Translations under genes and position numbers: made by a program
Part shown: piece by piece, positions 12,805-23,260 of the stretch
Layout of the letters: every line of letters starts with the position of its first letter
Numbering within the stretch: position 1 is the stretch's first letter
The notes under the pieces: model-generated
What the model was told of the DNA's origin: nothing
The model's input: only the letters and a program-made list of their open reading frames with translations
The model's database searches: none
Origin: Coix lacryma-jobi var. lacryma-jobi
Taxonomy: Eukaryota > Streptophyta > Magnoliopsida > Poales > Poaceae
Length of the DNA stretch: 64,000 nucleotides
Reading direction: 5' to 3'
Assembly: GCA_009763385.1 (NCBI GenBank)
Contig: CM019824.1
Span: forward strand, 147,567,705-147,631,704

Positions 12805-13060
12805 TAGACGTCCTAGGGGGCTTTTTTGCAAGCAAATGCAAGAAGAGCTGAACCCTCGGGCCTCAGCGAACGGGCCCGGGGGCACACAAAAGCAAAATGC
12901 CCAAGTTCTAAAAACACAATCGGCCTCGCTCGAGCTACTATCCGTCCACACAAGAGCGTGAATCAAAAAAGACGCAGGAAGGCTCGATGGCCAAAGAATA
13001 AGAGCATGAATGATCTAAATCTTTACAGAGGAGGGGTCAGAACCTCAACCCCGATACCCC

Positions 13061-13490
13061 CTACCGGGACTCCTGGATAACTCGTTCCACAGGGACCTCA
13101 ACAAGCACAACCTTAGCGACATCATCAAACTGTTCTATGAGCTCCTCAAAGTCTGCGGCTCTGGTTCCCTCTGGGAAACCCGCGAACGAGCGCAGGTCAC
13201 GCCCGAAACGGACCTGGACACCGGCGAAGGCCACTGCCGCCCCCCTGGTGAACACCATGCTCCACCGAGGCCCAGACGCGCTTGGGCACGTCCTGGAGAC
13301 GCTCCACGAGGTTGTATCCTCGGGCGCGCACGAACTCCATGGCCGCCTTGGCGGCCGGGTGGAGAACTTGGAGCTCAGCCTCCAACTCGGCGACATGGCT
13401 GTGACCATGTCCTCCAGGTCATAGACCGACGGAGGGGCCGAGGAGGAGGCCAGACGGCGAAGGGGGGGTTGACCTCGACGTCGAGATGAC
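13061..13490 (-). pseudogene. Antisense ORF remnant of the TAT/Grande-like element
   Basis: On the strand opposite to the element, two frames together give a protein-like stretch: MEFVRARGYNLVERLQDVP in one frame, then FGRDLRSFAGFPEGTRA and FDDVAKVVLVEVPVERV in another. A frameshift lies near 13235. I recall such sequences as the C-terminal part of proteins annotated as putative gypsy-type transposon (Transposase_28), which some TAT/Grande elements carry in antisense. The function of that family is unknown to me. The N-terminal part is missing or unrecognisable. Confidence 0.45.
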
Positions 13491-14127
13491 CCTGAGAAAG
13501 ACATAGAAAGGTTAATCAGGACACTAACGCAAGACCACGACAAAGGAAGGAAACAAACTAACCCAGGAATACGGCGACGCTGCCCTGGCCTCCCCGACTA
13601 CGGCTGCCCATCAACGGCATGCTTTCCGTGGTTCATGTCGAAGAGCGGGGAATCGACGTGGAGCGGTGACAAGGGCAACGGATTGGGCTGGCTAAAGGCC
13701 AAGTCCACTGTTCCGTATTTATAACGGAAGGAGCCGGCCTCCGCCACCCGCCAGGGCGTGACCCTTGTGATTCCCCAGGGAAAGTCAAGACGTCGCGCGG
13801 CTCTTCGACTGTTGCGTGCGATGGACGGGCCGCTTGGAAAACGCGCCCCCCAGACGGTCGCAATCTCCAGTGTGACCGACCATCAATGCAAGGAAGCCAA
13901 AGGATCCGACTCCTCAGTCATCGACCGCCTTCTATGCCGCAAGCACATATCACGTCACCTAAAATGCACGCTGACGCACACATCTCCAGCCCTTGGACGA
14001 ATGCCACATTCCTCCAAGGCCTCGGGGGCTACACCCGGCGGGTGCGCTCGCGCGCACCCACCGGAGAAGAAGCGGTTACTTTACAGAAGAACCCAGCAAA
14101 GCCTCCAGGAGAGTGCCAGCACTCCCC

Positions 14128-14144
14128 ATAGGCTCGGGGGCTAC
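14128..14144 (+). other. Polypurine tract of the TAT-like element
   Basis: A GGCTCGGGGGCTAC stretch directly abuts the 3' LTR. It is G-rich but interrupted, so this is a positional call. Confidence 0.45.
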
Positions 14145-15783
14145 TGTCGGGTACCAAATCAAGGGGTACCCCGAATGGCCCAACAAAAGCAAAGCCAGGT
14201 CCGGTGGGCAACTCCGGGCCACGCTCGGCCACCCAGGGGTTCCCCGCTGGGGGTAACGGCCCGTCACTCGGATAAGACCGACGACAAGTCAGCCCGGCCC
14301 AAGGATGAACCAAGACCCGGAGTCAGGTTAAAAACGCCAAAGCATCCCAGCTTCCCACGCGAACCCGACTGGAACTGTCCCGTATAGGGGTAGTGCCATG
14401 ACCGGACGTGCACGCCCCGCTTCAGCAAGGACGGGGGGCCTCCTCAGTCCGCCTCTCTATCCGTGCCACCATGGATCTGGTAATTCGGAGCGCCTCACCG
14501 TAGGAACCACCGGCCTAATGGTCGCATTCTCCGAGAAGTCTTCTCAGGGCACTGGTGATGCAGGCAGCCTGCCACGATGCAGCGCTGATCACTCGCCACT
14601 AGCTCCTCAAAAGAAGGAATTGGCAGTGATTCGAATCCAACGAATCTAGCAATAGTATCGCACATGCAAAGACCTAGTACCCACTGCGACGCAGGCTAAG
14701 GAACACTGCGGCTTACCCGCCGAGGCCTCAGCCCTAAGCCTCGGGGAATGAGTTCAGTTTCCGCCTCGCCCGAGCCCTCGCGCTGAGGCCTTGGGCAAGC
14801 TCCCTGATTCCGTCCGAGCCCTCCACGGCAGTCCTCGACGAACGCTTCGTTCTCCATTTCGCCCGAACCCTCGAGCTTAGGCCTCGAGCGATCTTCTCCG
14901 CTCCGCCCGAGCCCTCGTGCCTAAGCCTCGGGCGGTCTTCTCCGCTTCGCCCGAGCCCTCGTGCCTAGGCCTCGGGCGGTCTTCTCCGCTTCGCCCGAGC
15001 CCTCGTGTTTAGGTCTCGGGCAGACTTGTCCATCTCACCCCGAACCCTCCACAACGGGCCCCGGGTGAACACCCCATTCTCCGCTTCATCCGGGGCCTCG
15101 CGGCCAGGCCCCGGGCAAAGTCCAACCCTTACCGGAAGCTTTGGCGCAAGGGGACAAGCGCAGGGTACAACAAGGACCCGCGAATCCCGGGCCATTCATG
15201 ACTCCTCCAACATGCCCACGCCGTATGGGCCGAGACGTGGTTTGGGACTCGCACCATCCCTTCGCTCAGAAAGACGGGATGAAGGGACTCGACGTTGCAC
15301 CGCCACAGTGACGGACGTGCCCGGCCATGACGACGAGGACAACAACCACGCTGTTACAATAGCACACCTTTACCTTTAGACTAAAATAAGAGCGCTCATG
15401 TACTGCCTCCTTGTAACCTCATCTCCTCCTTGAGGCTATAAAAGGAGGGGCTAGGGGACGCCTAGGGGGCGACAAGCACAACGAACGATAGCAAGCAAAC
15501 ATACACACACACCCACAGCAACAACGCCGTTGTTGCGCACTCCACCTCCTTCGCCCTCAGGAGACTTGGGGGAGTCCCCCCCCTCTCACCAGCTTGTACC
15601 CCTACTACAAGTACCCCGGTGCAAGATAACACGACGTCTCCCACCTCACTGGACGTAGGGCCTCTGTTTGCCCGAACCAGTATAAATCTCATGTGTTCTT
15701 CTTGCATCACCACTCGGAGCCAAGGACACACAGATACAAATTTACTCGCTGGTGTTAGGACCCCCGTTTCCGAAACACCGACA
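14145..15783 (+). repeat. 3' LTR of the TAT-like element (1639 bp)
   Basis: It starts TGTCGGGTACC and ends ACACCGACA. It matches 4085-5679 throughout but has four 44 bp units instead of three and a shorter CA run. TATA box at 15437-15445. Confidence 0.88.
14862..15037 (+). repeat. 44 bp tandem repeat in LTR, four units
   Basis: Units start at 14862, 14906, 14950 and 14994 and match the three units at 4787-4918. The extra unit accounts for the 44 bp difference between the two LTRs. Confidence 0.85.
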
Positions 15784-15854
15784 GACGGCGTTTACTCGGT
15801 AACTGTGGCAGGCGACCTCAAGTGAGGCCCTAGCCATTTGTGCTCAATTTTTTA

Positions 15855-16016
15855 GGTTGTGTTTAGTTTCCAGGATTTTTCATGAAAAGTACTGTAGTAC
15901 TTTCGTTGTTATTTGACAAATTTTATTCAAATATGAACTAACTGGGCTTAAAAGATTCGTCTCGACATTTACCGATAAAAAATTTTTCTTAAAATTTTTG
16001 GAAACTAAACATGGCC
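15855..16016. mobile_element. MITE with GTTTAGTTTCC terminal repeats, about 160 bp
   Basis: Left end GGTTGTGTTTAGTTTCC and right end GGAAACTAAACATGGCC are inverted copies (14 of 17). The interior is AT-rich. MITEs with this type of end are common in grasses. I see no clean target duplication, so the superfamily is not assigned. Confidence 0.6.
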
Positions 16017-16969
16017 AAAAAAGCTACATAATCCTTCAAGCCTCGCGTCTCCCGGGCGCCGCGGCAACACCTAAAATATAATTAATAAAAGCATGCATGG
16101 AATGAATACGCGAGGCCATGCAGCATGAGCGTAGATAGAAAAGGTGGGAATATAAAAACCCGCACCTGAACACTAAAACCTGAAATGCTTGGTCCCCTTC
16201 TTCATTATTCGTTGGGTCTCAACAAGACCAAAGAAATGGATTTTGTCCACAGTTTGCAAACATCTGACGCGGAATGTTCTCCGAGGAATCTATAATACTA
16301 GAGGAGCAAGATCGCGCCGCATGCAGCTCTGTGCTAGCGCGCCTGACGTTTACTGACGAAGCATGCTCTCGGTACCGCGACTACTGTCAGCGTCGAACAC
16401 ATGGACGTTGCGCACGGTGGACACAACTCACGCGGGTCTGGTCTGGATCCTGCTGGGCTGTTGTGTTGATCCCAATCCCGCGTAGACCAGCCGTGGACGA
16501 CACTTGTACACCGGACTGGCACGGTCGTTCGTCCGGTCCGATGCTGACTGACTGGCAAGCGCCGCTGCCGACTGCTGAATACTCGTATGGAATTCCACTC
16601 CCAGAGTTTGGTTCTGGCTCGCCTGCCTGCTCTACCGACCCATCGGGCCAGGGAGGGAGGGTTCGAGCCTTGGAGGTGGTGGGAGCAGTTCGGCACACGT
16701 GGGTCGGGTCTCACTCGCTGACCGTGCAGGACGACAACGGAACGCACGGGTGGTTACAGTTCGAGTCCACCTGAAAAGCAGGTACTGGTAGCTGTAGCTA
16801 ATGCAGCGCAGCGCCTAGACGGCTGGCTAGACCCGGTCAATTTCGCGAGCGCTGACTGGTCACGACGGACTGTCTTCGATGGTGCAATGCTGCTGGATCG
16901 CGATCCGTCACAATCAACGGGTCGATCTATAGGAATCTGATGATCGCCACTGGCTTCTTCTTCTTCTTC
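16017..16969. other. Unassigned intergenic DNA
   Basis: GC-balanced sequence. The longest frame (16274-16774, plus) is cysteine- and tryptophan-rich in an unordered way and overlaps equal-sized frames on the other strand, so I do not call it a gene. No repeats seen. Confidence 0.4.
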
Positions 16970-17850
16970 GGCCCTGTTTAGATACTCTAGCACGTACAGC
17001 TAGAGGTTAGAGTTATTTTCTAGCTGATAAGTAACCTTAAACTAACTCTAGCCAAAATGGTGTTTGGATACAAGAGTTAGATTATCAATAAATGTACTTT
17101 TCTCAACCATTTAGTTCATTTAAATCCTCTTTCCAGCCGATTTGGTGTGGCCGGCTCCTTGTGTGGCCTCGTCCAGCTAAACAGGCACAATGCCGTACGT
17201 CCTCACCACGGAAGACATCTCGCGGATGCTGGACGGCCGGCCGCAAGTTGCGGCGGCACTCCCGGCACGCCCGGCGGCGCCGAGAGCGCGTCCACCGGAT
17301 CCTCAGACACGTCGGAGATGTCGTTCGAGAGCAGCGCCCCCGTCGCGTCGGCAGTGCAGGCGGCCGCTGGTGGGCCGGTGTTCGAGTACGAGACGAAGTC
17401 GGCCGTGCCGTCCCAGCAGATGCCGCTGTCGGCGATCGAGTCGTGGCTGTTCGACGACGACAACCACTTCTACCATGGCCAGAGCGCCAGCTTGCTTGGT
17501 GCGGCCCCCATGGATTACCCGTTCTAGCTAGCTAGCTAGTGCCCAAGTGATCCAGCTCAAGCTAATCCCTTCAAGCGGATCCGAGCGGCGACGTCGCGGG
17601 CGGAATGGAAGTGAGCGAGGGGGAGCGAGCGGCGATCTAGATCCGATGCGGGTGGATGTTCAAAAAAAAAAAGAGTTTCCAATGGGCCCCACCTGAAATA
17701 ACTCCAATAATCACCTCTTGAGGGGGATAGTTTTTTTGGGGTGGGTTAGATGCAAATAACCCCAATCTAACCCTCTTGTTAGGATACTTTAGGGCTATTT
17801 GAGCCTCAAATAGCTCTAGCTAGTTCTAACCCAGGGATCCAAACAGGGCC
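16970..17850 (+). mobile_element. Pack-type TIR element carrying a MYB gene fragment, 881 bp
   Basis: The terminal repeats GGCCCTGTTTAGAT and ATCCAAACAGGGCC are inverted copies (13 of 14). Subterminal CTAG/TTAGA motifs recur at both ends. Between AT-rich ends of roughly 200 and 320 bp sits a GC-rich block, 17188-17527, that matches the C-terminus of an R2R3-MYB protein. A host gene fragment inside a non-autonomous TIR element is the definition of a Pack-MITE. Flanks share ttc (16967-16969, 17851-17853), but the left side is a TTC microsatellite, so the TSD and superfamily stay open. Confidence 0.7.
17188..17527 (+). pseudogene. Captured C-terminal fragment of an R2R3-MYB (subgroup 1-like)
   Basis: The translation contains TTEDISRMLDG near its start and LSAIESWLFDDDNHFYHG near its end, and stops at 17525-17527. 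In the MYB30/60/94/96 group, motifs of the form STENISRLLEGW and LS.IE.WLFDD occur in the activation region after the DNA-binding domain. No R2R3 repeat is present, and the first part is in a different frame from the rest (shift near 17245). It therefore cannot encode a DNA-binding factor. It is embedded in the TIR element 16970-17850. Confidence 0.65.
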
Positions 17851-17993
17851 TTCGTCTTGGGCCAGGTTAGTTCATCGTTGATCTCGCCGCCGTCAGATCA
17901 GATCAGATCTTCGCCTTCGCATGAGTTGTGTGTCTTGTATAGCTGTTGCTGTCATCATAAATATAATAATTCATCGTTATGTAACATGATCTA

Positions 17994-18094
17994 CTCCATC
18001 GGTTCCAAATTATAAGTCATTCCAAAAAATTGGAGACTCAAAGCGACTTTGGATCTATGTTAGAATCATGTTACAAAAATCTAATATAAATATA
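17994..18094. mobile_element. Left half of a Stowaway-type MITE, cut by the Copia element
   Basis: TA then CTCCATCGGTTCCAAATTATAAGTC is a typical Stowaway-type end. The element stops where the Copia LTR begins at 18095. No matching right end is seen after 44839. Confidence 0.55.
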
Positions 18095-18653
18095 TGTTAG
18101 AATCTGATACCCCTAATTATGCGCAGCAGTCTTCGGATCTTTGAAAGGATGTTGCGAATATGACACAAGGTAGCACCGTATCAAGAACGACGTAGTCGAA
18201 TCGCGTAGAAAACCCTAGATGATGATGAAGCAACCACGACAAGAGATTAGGATTTGACGAAGCCGACTGCAAATTCAATTAGCACAACTCCAAAAGAGTA
18301 CAAGTGATTGCCGCTCTCTCACAACCCTACTTGACCCTCCAAGACCCACCGATTCTTGCCCTATACAAGAATCTAGTGCAATAGAACTGTCTAGCCTAAT
18401 CCTCTTGAGCGCTCCTAATTACTCCGTACAAGCCTTGGATGAGACCCCTTGTGTTGGCTTGGTCTTGTTTATCTTGTTGTTATGCATACGGCCTCTACCC
18501 CTTGATTTATATAGTCTCCTCCAAGGCCCTCATACATACAAATAGGAGTCCTACTCCTAGTAGGATTCTACACTCAAGACCTAATAGAACTAGAAGTCCT
18601 AATAGCACACCTTTCTTGAGTCCTATTCTAAGTAGGATTTGAGTCACCATACA
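18095..18653 (-). repeat. 3' LTR of gag-protease Copia (559 bp)
   Basis: On the plus strand it starts TGTTAGAATCTGATACCCC and ends CACCATACA. It has the same length as 44281-44839 and is nearly identical. It is followed by a PPT-like stretch that reads AAGGTGGAGATTGT on the minus strand. Confidence 0.9.
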
Positions 18654-18692
18654 ACAATCTCCACCTTGACTCTAATCCTTTGAAATCATCGT

Positions 18693-20220
18693 TGAAAGGA
18701 TCAAGATGCCCAAGAGGGGGGGGGTGAATTGGGCTTTTCTAAAAACTTTTGCAAGAATTAAATCCTAACAAGCCCAATTAACCCCCTAGTGTCTAGAAGT
18801 GTGTTTCTCTAGAATCAACCGCACAAAGATCAACACTATGACATTTCTACTCTACCATAGCAATTCCAATATGGATGAACAATAAGTAAATTACGGAATT
18901 CAATTGCTCAAATGTAAATGCGTAAGTAAAGAAAGTAGAGATGACACGACGATCTTTTTCCCGAGGTATCGAGGTGTCGTCACACCCCCTAGTCCTCGTT
19001 GGAGCACCCGCGCAAGGGTATCGCTCCCCCTTGATCCGCGCAAGGATCAAGTGCTCACTACAAGCTGATTCTTCGCCACTCCGGCCCGGTGAATCGCTCG
19101 CTACCGGTCACAACTTGGCTTGGGTCATCCACAATGCCTCCGGATGATCACCAAGCTCTCCGATCGCCACCAAGCCGTCTAGGTGATGCCGATCACCAAG
19201 AGTAACAAGCAAAAACTCTCACTTGACCAGCGCAAGGCTAATGAGATGGGTGGATGCACACTTGCTACTCTCTCTTCACTAATGAGGTGTTTGATCACTC
19301 AATTATCAAATCTCTCAACCTCACTAGGCCTCTTGCACTCACTTGCAATCACAATGTGTTTGACAACCTTTCAAATGAGCAAGAGTAACAGCATAAACGA
19401 GGGGGAGGCATATTTATACCCCCCCCAACTCAAAACATGCACGAAGGGGTAAGTCCAGGCAGTTACACACTGACCGGACGCACCTGTCGGGGTGACCGGA
19501 CGCGTCCGGTCAGTTCCCAACGGCTAACTGATGTTAGCACTGATACTCGTACGAACTGTTGATCGGACGCTCCCATGCGTCCGATCCCCTCTGATCGGAC
19601 GCGTCCGATCGCGTAAAAACGTCTGTGGAACCTCTCTGGATGTGATCAGACTCACCCCCTTGGTGCGTTCGATCAATCACTAAGCCAGAGTCCGGTCGCG
19701 ACCAAATTCATTCCTAGTGAACTGCTCATGACCGGACGCATACCCTAGCGTCCGATCAGAGGAGCACCAGCGTCTGGTCGCCATTTGAAGTCCAAAACGA
19801 CTTCGGTTTGCGATGCTCCCTTCATGAACTTTCTTCCTTATGATCTTAGGGACCTTTCTAAGCTACCTAGGGCTTTGGTTAACAAGTGTGCACCACACCT
19901 AACTAAAAAATCTCACCTAGGTCAAGCTACCCATTCAAACTCCCCTTAATAGTACGGCCAAAGATAAAACAAAGACCTATGCTACTCTAAGTGTCCTCCA
20001 AACATCATACGACACTTAGAACTAGCCTATCACCGTCTTCGTCGTCCATCCTTTGAAAACTGAATAAATTCCATCAATAAGGGGACATGAATACCATAGT
20101 GCCCACACGATCATCATTACCATGACCTAACTCAACTGTTTTTGCAAAACACACGTTAGTCATAGTAATTTACCATCGTCATCCGATCATCGAAACCCAC
20201 TAGGGGCCTAGATGCTCACA
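18693..20220 (-). repeat. 3' LTR of the Sirevirus (1528 bp)
   Basis: It starts TGAAAGGATCAAGATGCC and ends GGGGCCTAGATGCTCACA on the plus strand. It contains a cluster of GATCGGACGC/GCGTCCGATC and CCGGTC-type inverted motifs at about 19470-19790. Confidence 0.92.
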
Positions 20221-20236
20221 ATCTCCCCCTTTTTGG
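20221..20236 (-). other. Polypurine tract of the Sirevirus
   Basis: Read on the minus strand this is AAAAAGGGGGAGAT, directly before the 3' LTR start. It is the strong PPT expected for this lineage. Confidence 0.85.
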
Positions 20237-20644
20237 TGATTGATGACAAGCTTAAGTATGTTTGAAAGAGACGTGAGGTTTTCAATTACTTGGTTTATAT
20301 AAGCATGTGACAATAAGATCAAAAGGGTTAGGCATGCTTATACAAACCAAGTCCACATAAGTACTCAACATATAAGAATTAACACAAGTACTTATGAACA
20401 AGCTCATTTATCGGAGTATAAGTGTGGAAGCAAAGTAAATGAGCATAAACAAGTGACATGTAATATATAACAAGTGAAGCATAACATGTCACAACCAAAA
20501 GACATACGCATATCGTACAAGTGCCAAAAGATAAACATGAATGCATATAAGTGCAAGGATCACGCAAAATAACCGAGACCCTCTCACAAACTCCCCTTAA
20601 GACTAACATACGCTCTCTCCCCCTTTGGCATCAAAGACCAAAAC

Positions 20645-23260
20645 CTAAGAGTCTGAAGGCGGGACGGAAGCAGACGAGTTGGGCGACGAGGTACGCGGAA
20701 GAGCCTCAAACGGAGCAAGGAGAGCCTCCTCGTCGGACGACGAACTATGAGCTGGCTGACCCTCGGACACTAAACGTGGAGGTGAAGCAGTCTGGGTCTG
20801 CTCAGCTGACTCGGGAGCGGCCTCTGGCTCGGGAACCGCTGACTCTGGAGGAGGATCCACTATCTCTGTCTCTGCCACTAACACGGTCAACGAAGCCTCA
20901 GGTGCGGAACTGACAGGCAAAGTCTGACTCTGAGAGACCGGTGGCTCGGACGACGCTACTGAAGAGGGAAGTGTCTCTGTGGTACCAGTAGCGGGAGCTG
21001 TAGCAGAGGCCACCGGCAAGAGAAACTCTGACGGTGTAGGCTGGCCGGTGAGCTCGCTGAACGTAGCCTCCAAACTCTTGGGGGTCATGAGAACGGACTC
21101 CGTCTGTGTCAGAGTGAAGCCTAAGCGAAGCGGCGTGAACCCCGACAGCTGCCCTGGCGCAGACGAAGTGAACCACTGAGGATACTGCGGAAAGGGCGAG
21201 ACCGACGACGGAGGAACTGTCGTGTAGTACGATGTCGACGGTCCGGGTAGCTGCTGCTGAAACTGCGGCGGAGGTAACTGAGGAATGGCTGCCATCCTCT
21301 CCATGAAAGCCAGGGTCTGAGTCTGAAGCTGTATCATCTGTCGCTGGAGAGCGTCCTGGCGCTCCTGAGCCTGTGCTGCGACCACGGCCTGTGACTCTGC
21401 AAGTCGGGCCTGCTCCTCAGCCTGACGACGCTGCTCCTCAGCCTGGCGCTGAACCTCCTCAGAGAGCCGGGACTGCTGCTGCTCCATCCATGAGAGTATG
21501 GCAAGAAGAGCTGGGTCGGAGCCGGCCATACAAGACGAGGAGGCCTCTGAGTCGTGAGCTGTTGCTGGACGCATCCTCAGAAGAGGAGCGTAGTCGTCGT
21601 CGGAACTGTCAGTCGGGACCTCTGGATGGTCGGGATCCTCTGCCTCTGCCTCAAGTCCTGCGAGCTCTGCCTCTGCCAGCTGACGAACTGCCTCGTCCTG
21701 CTCAGCCTCCGTCTCGGTGACAACTGGCCTCTGACGCTGGCGCCTGGGACGAGTGTCTGGACTAGCCCCGACGATCTGGCGAGTTTCGTACATAGGGAAC
21801 TCAGTAGGAGAGTGAGTGAGCTCGGAAAGCAGGGCCGGAATCATCTTCCTCATAATCACACAGATCCAGTGGGCATAGGGAAGCTGCCTGTGACCCTTGA
21901 ACCCCTCTGCAAGCGTGTCCTCCATCTCAGAAATGATGACATCCCAAATATCGGACTCGAGCTGGGAGACAAGGTGGTGAATAAGCCAAATCTGAATACG
22001 AGTCAACCCCTCTCTGTAGCCTGTCCGAGGTAGAATAGTACGCCTCATGACCTCGTTCACAAGACGGGCCGTCAGCGTCAAGTCACGAGGACGCCGGCTG
22101 GACCCCTCTCCGAACGGCTCTCGGAAGCAGGCACGGACTAAATCAGCTGGTGGAATCTCGCCTGCATGAGGCCGCCGAGGTGGCTCTATCTCTTCGTAGC
22201 ACAGGGTGTGAATCCGGGTGTTGTAGGCTGTCAATCCGAGATACTCTCTAGCCCTGGAGCTGTATAGCCTGTAGGATCGCCCCCTGAAAGCAAAGTGAAG
22301 GAACCGGTGATCCGGAGAGATCCACAGAGACGCATAGAACTGTCGAACCCAATCCTCCACATACTGACCACTCCGTCCAAGAAGATCTGCCAAGCCTGGC
22401 AGGTAGGAGAGCATGGGACGAATGGCCTCTCCACCAGCTACAACTATAGCCTCGAGCGGACAAACTCTATGAGGTCAAATATGGACGCCGTTGTTGACAT
22501 AAGCTGTGTAGAAATCCTCCTGAAGCACTGTATAGAAACCCTCGGAGGCCTGAGGGTGCCTGGCGGCTGGGAACCACTCCTCGTATGGGACAAGCCGAAG
22601 AGCCTGCTCCTGGCGTGCGGTCGCAGTCCGCAGGTCCAAGTGCTCCACAGGCGGGGGTGCCTATGGCCTCGGAGGGGGTCGACCACCCCGCCTCTGCCCC
22701 TTAGGTCTAGGAGAAACCTTAGTGCGAGTACGGGTGGACCGGCGTACCGGCTGCTGAGCTGGCTGCTCCTCTGGCTGACCCTCTGCCTGGGTCTCTGTAG
22801 TTGAGCTGGGCTCTGGAGCTGAATCACCGGCAGAAGCTGCTGCGAGAGCTGAGGCTGCCTCTCACAGAAAACGAAAGTCCGAAGGGAGGACCTCAACTGG
22901 ATCGTCAAGAGAGTACTGCTCGCCGTGAACCCGGACCACGCCCTCCTCGATCTGAAGCACTGCCTGTTGTTGCTGCTCTGTAAGCAGATCGCGAATCCGC
23001 TGTCCACTCAACTGACCACCTGCCTGACCACTACCCTGCTCTGAAGGATGGTCTCGAATGCGAAGACCGCCTGCCTGACCACCCTGCTCTGCTCTCTCGG
23101 CTGCCCGTGCTGCTGCCAGAGCCATCTCTGAATCCCGATCAAGTCTCTTGTGCTTCTTGGACACGAGCTTCTGCTTCCCCTTCGCCTTGCCACCAGAAGG
23201 AGGGCGAGGGGGAGGGGGATCGGCCCCGAGACCTCCACCGACATTCTTGCAGCGGGCCAT
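20645..23260 (-). pseudogene. Env-like ORF of the Sirevirus, three in-frame stops
   Basis: From an ATG at 23258-23260 a single frame of about 870 codons runs to a stop at 20645. Only three in-frame stops break it, at 22862-22864, 22661-22663 and 22475-22477, with no frameshift. The N-terminal part is basic and Pro/Lys-rich (GGKAKGKQKLVSKKHKR). A middle domain has LTARLVNEVMRRTILPR and IWLIHHLVSQLESDIWDVI, like the domain annotated as putative plant transposon protein (PF20167-type). After it comes a Gln-rich coiled coil with many QAEEQ repeats, then a Ser/Pro/Glu-rich tail. Its place between pol and the 3' LTR is that of the Sirevirus env-like gene. I see no obvious signal peptide or strong transmembrane helix, and its role is unknown. 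Confidence 0.75.

Larger units (their letters stand above)
4085..15783 (+). mobile_element. TAT/Grande-like LTR retrotransposon without pol, with nested insertions
   Basis: Two long direct repeats beginning TGTCGRGTACC and ending ACACCGACA (4085-5679 and 14145-15783) flank a primer-binding site and a purine-rich tract, so this is one element on the plus strand. Three nested pieces interrupt it: 7692-11376, which contains 9221-10795, and about 11564-12804. The remaining internal DNA (5700-7691, 11377-11563, 12805-14144) contains no reverse transcriptase, integrase or protease motif. An antisense ORF remnant near 13.1-13.5 kb and the overall form suggest the TAT/Grande group, whose members carry an extra antisense ORF; this placement is inference. 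The flanks (ggcga left, gacgg right) do not match, so no target duplication survives. Confidence 0.75.

Noticed and set aside
16274..16774. 166-codon plus-strand frame
   Set aside because: Overlapping antisense frames of similar size and no recognisable domain or splice support.
22444..23007. 187-codon minus-strand frame over the env-like region
   Set aside because: It is in another frame than the 870-codon env-like frame, which reads through the same stretch with only point stops.
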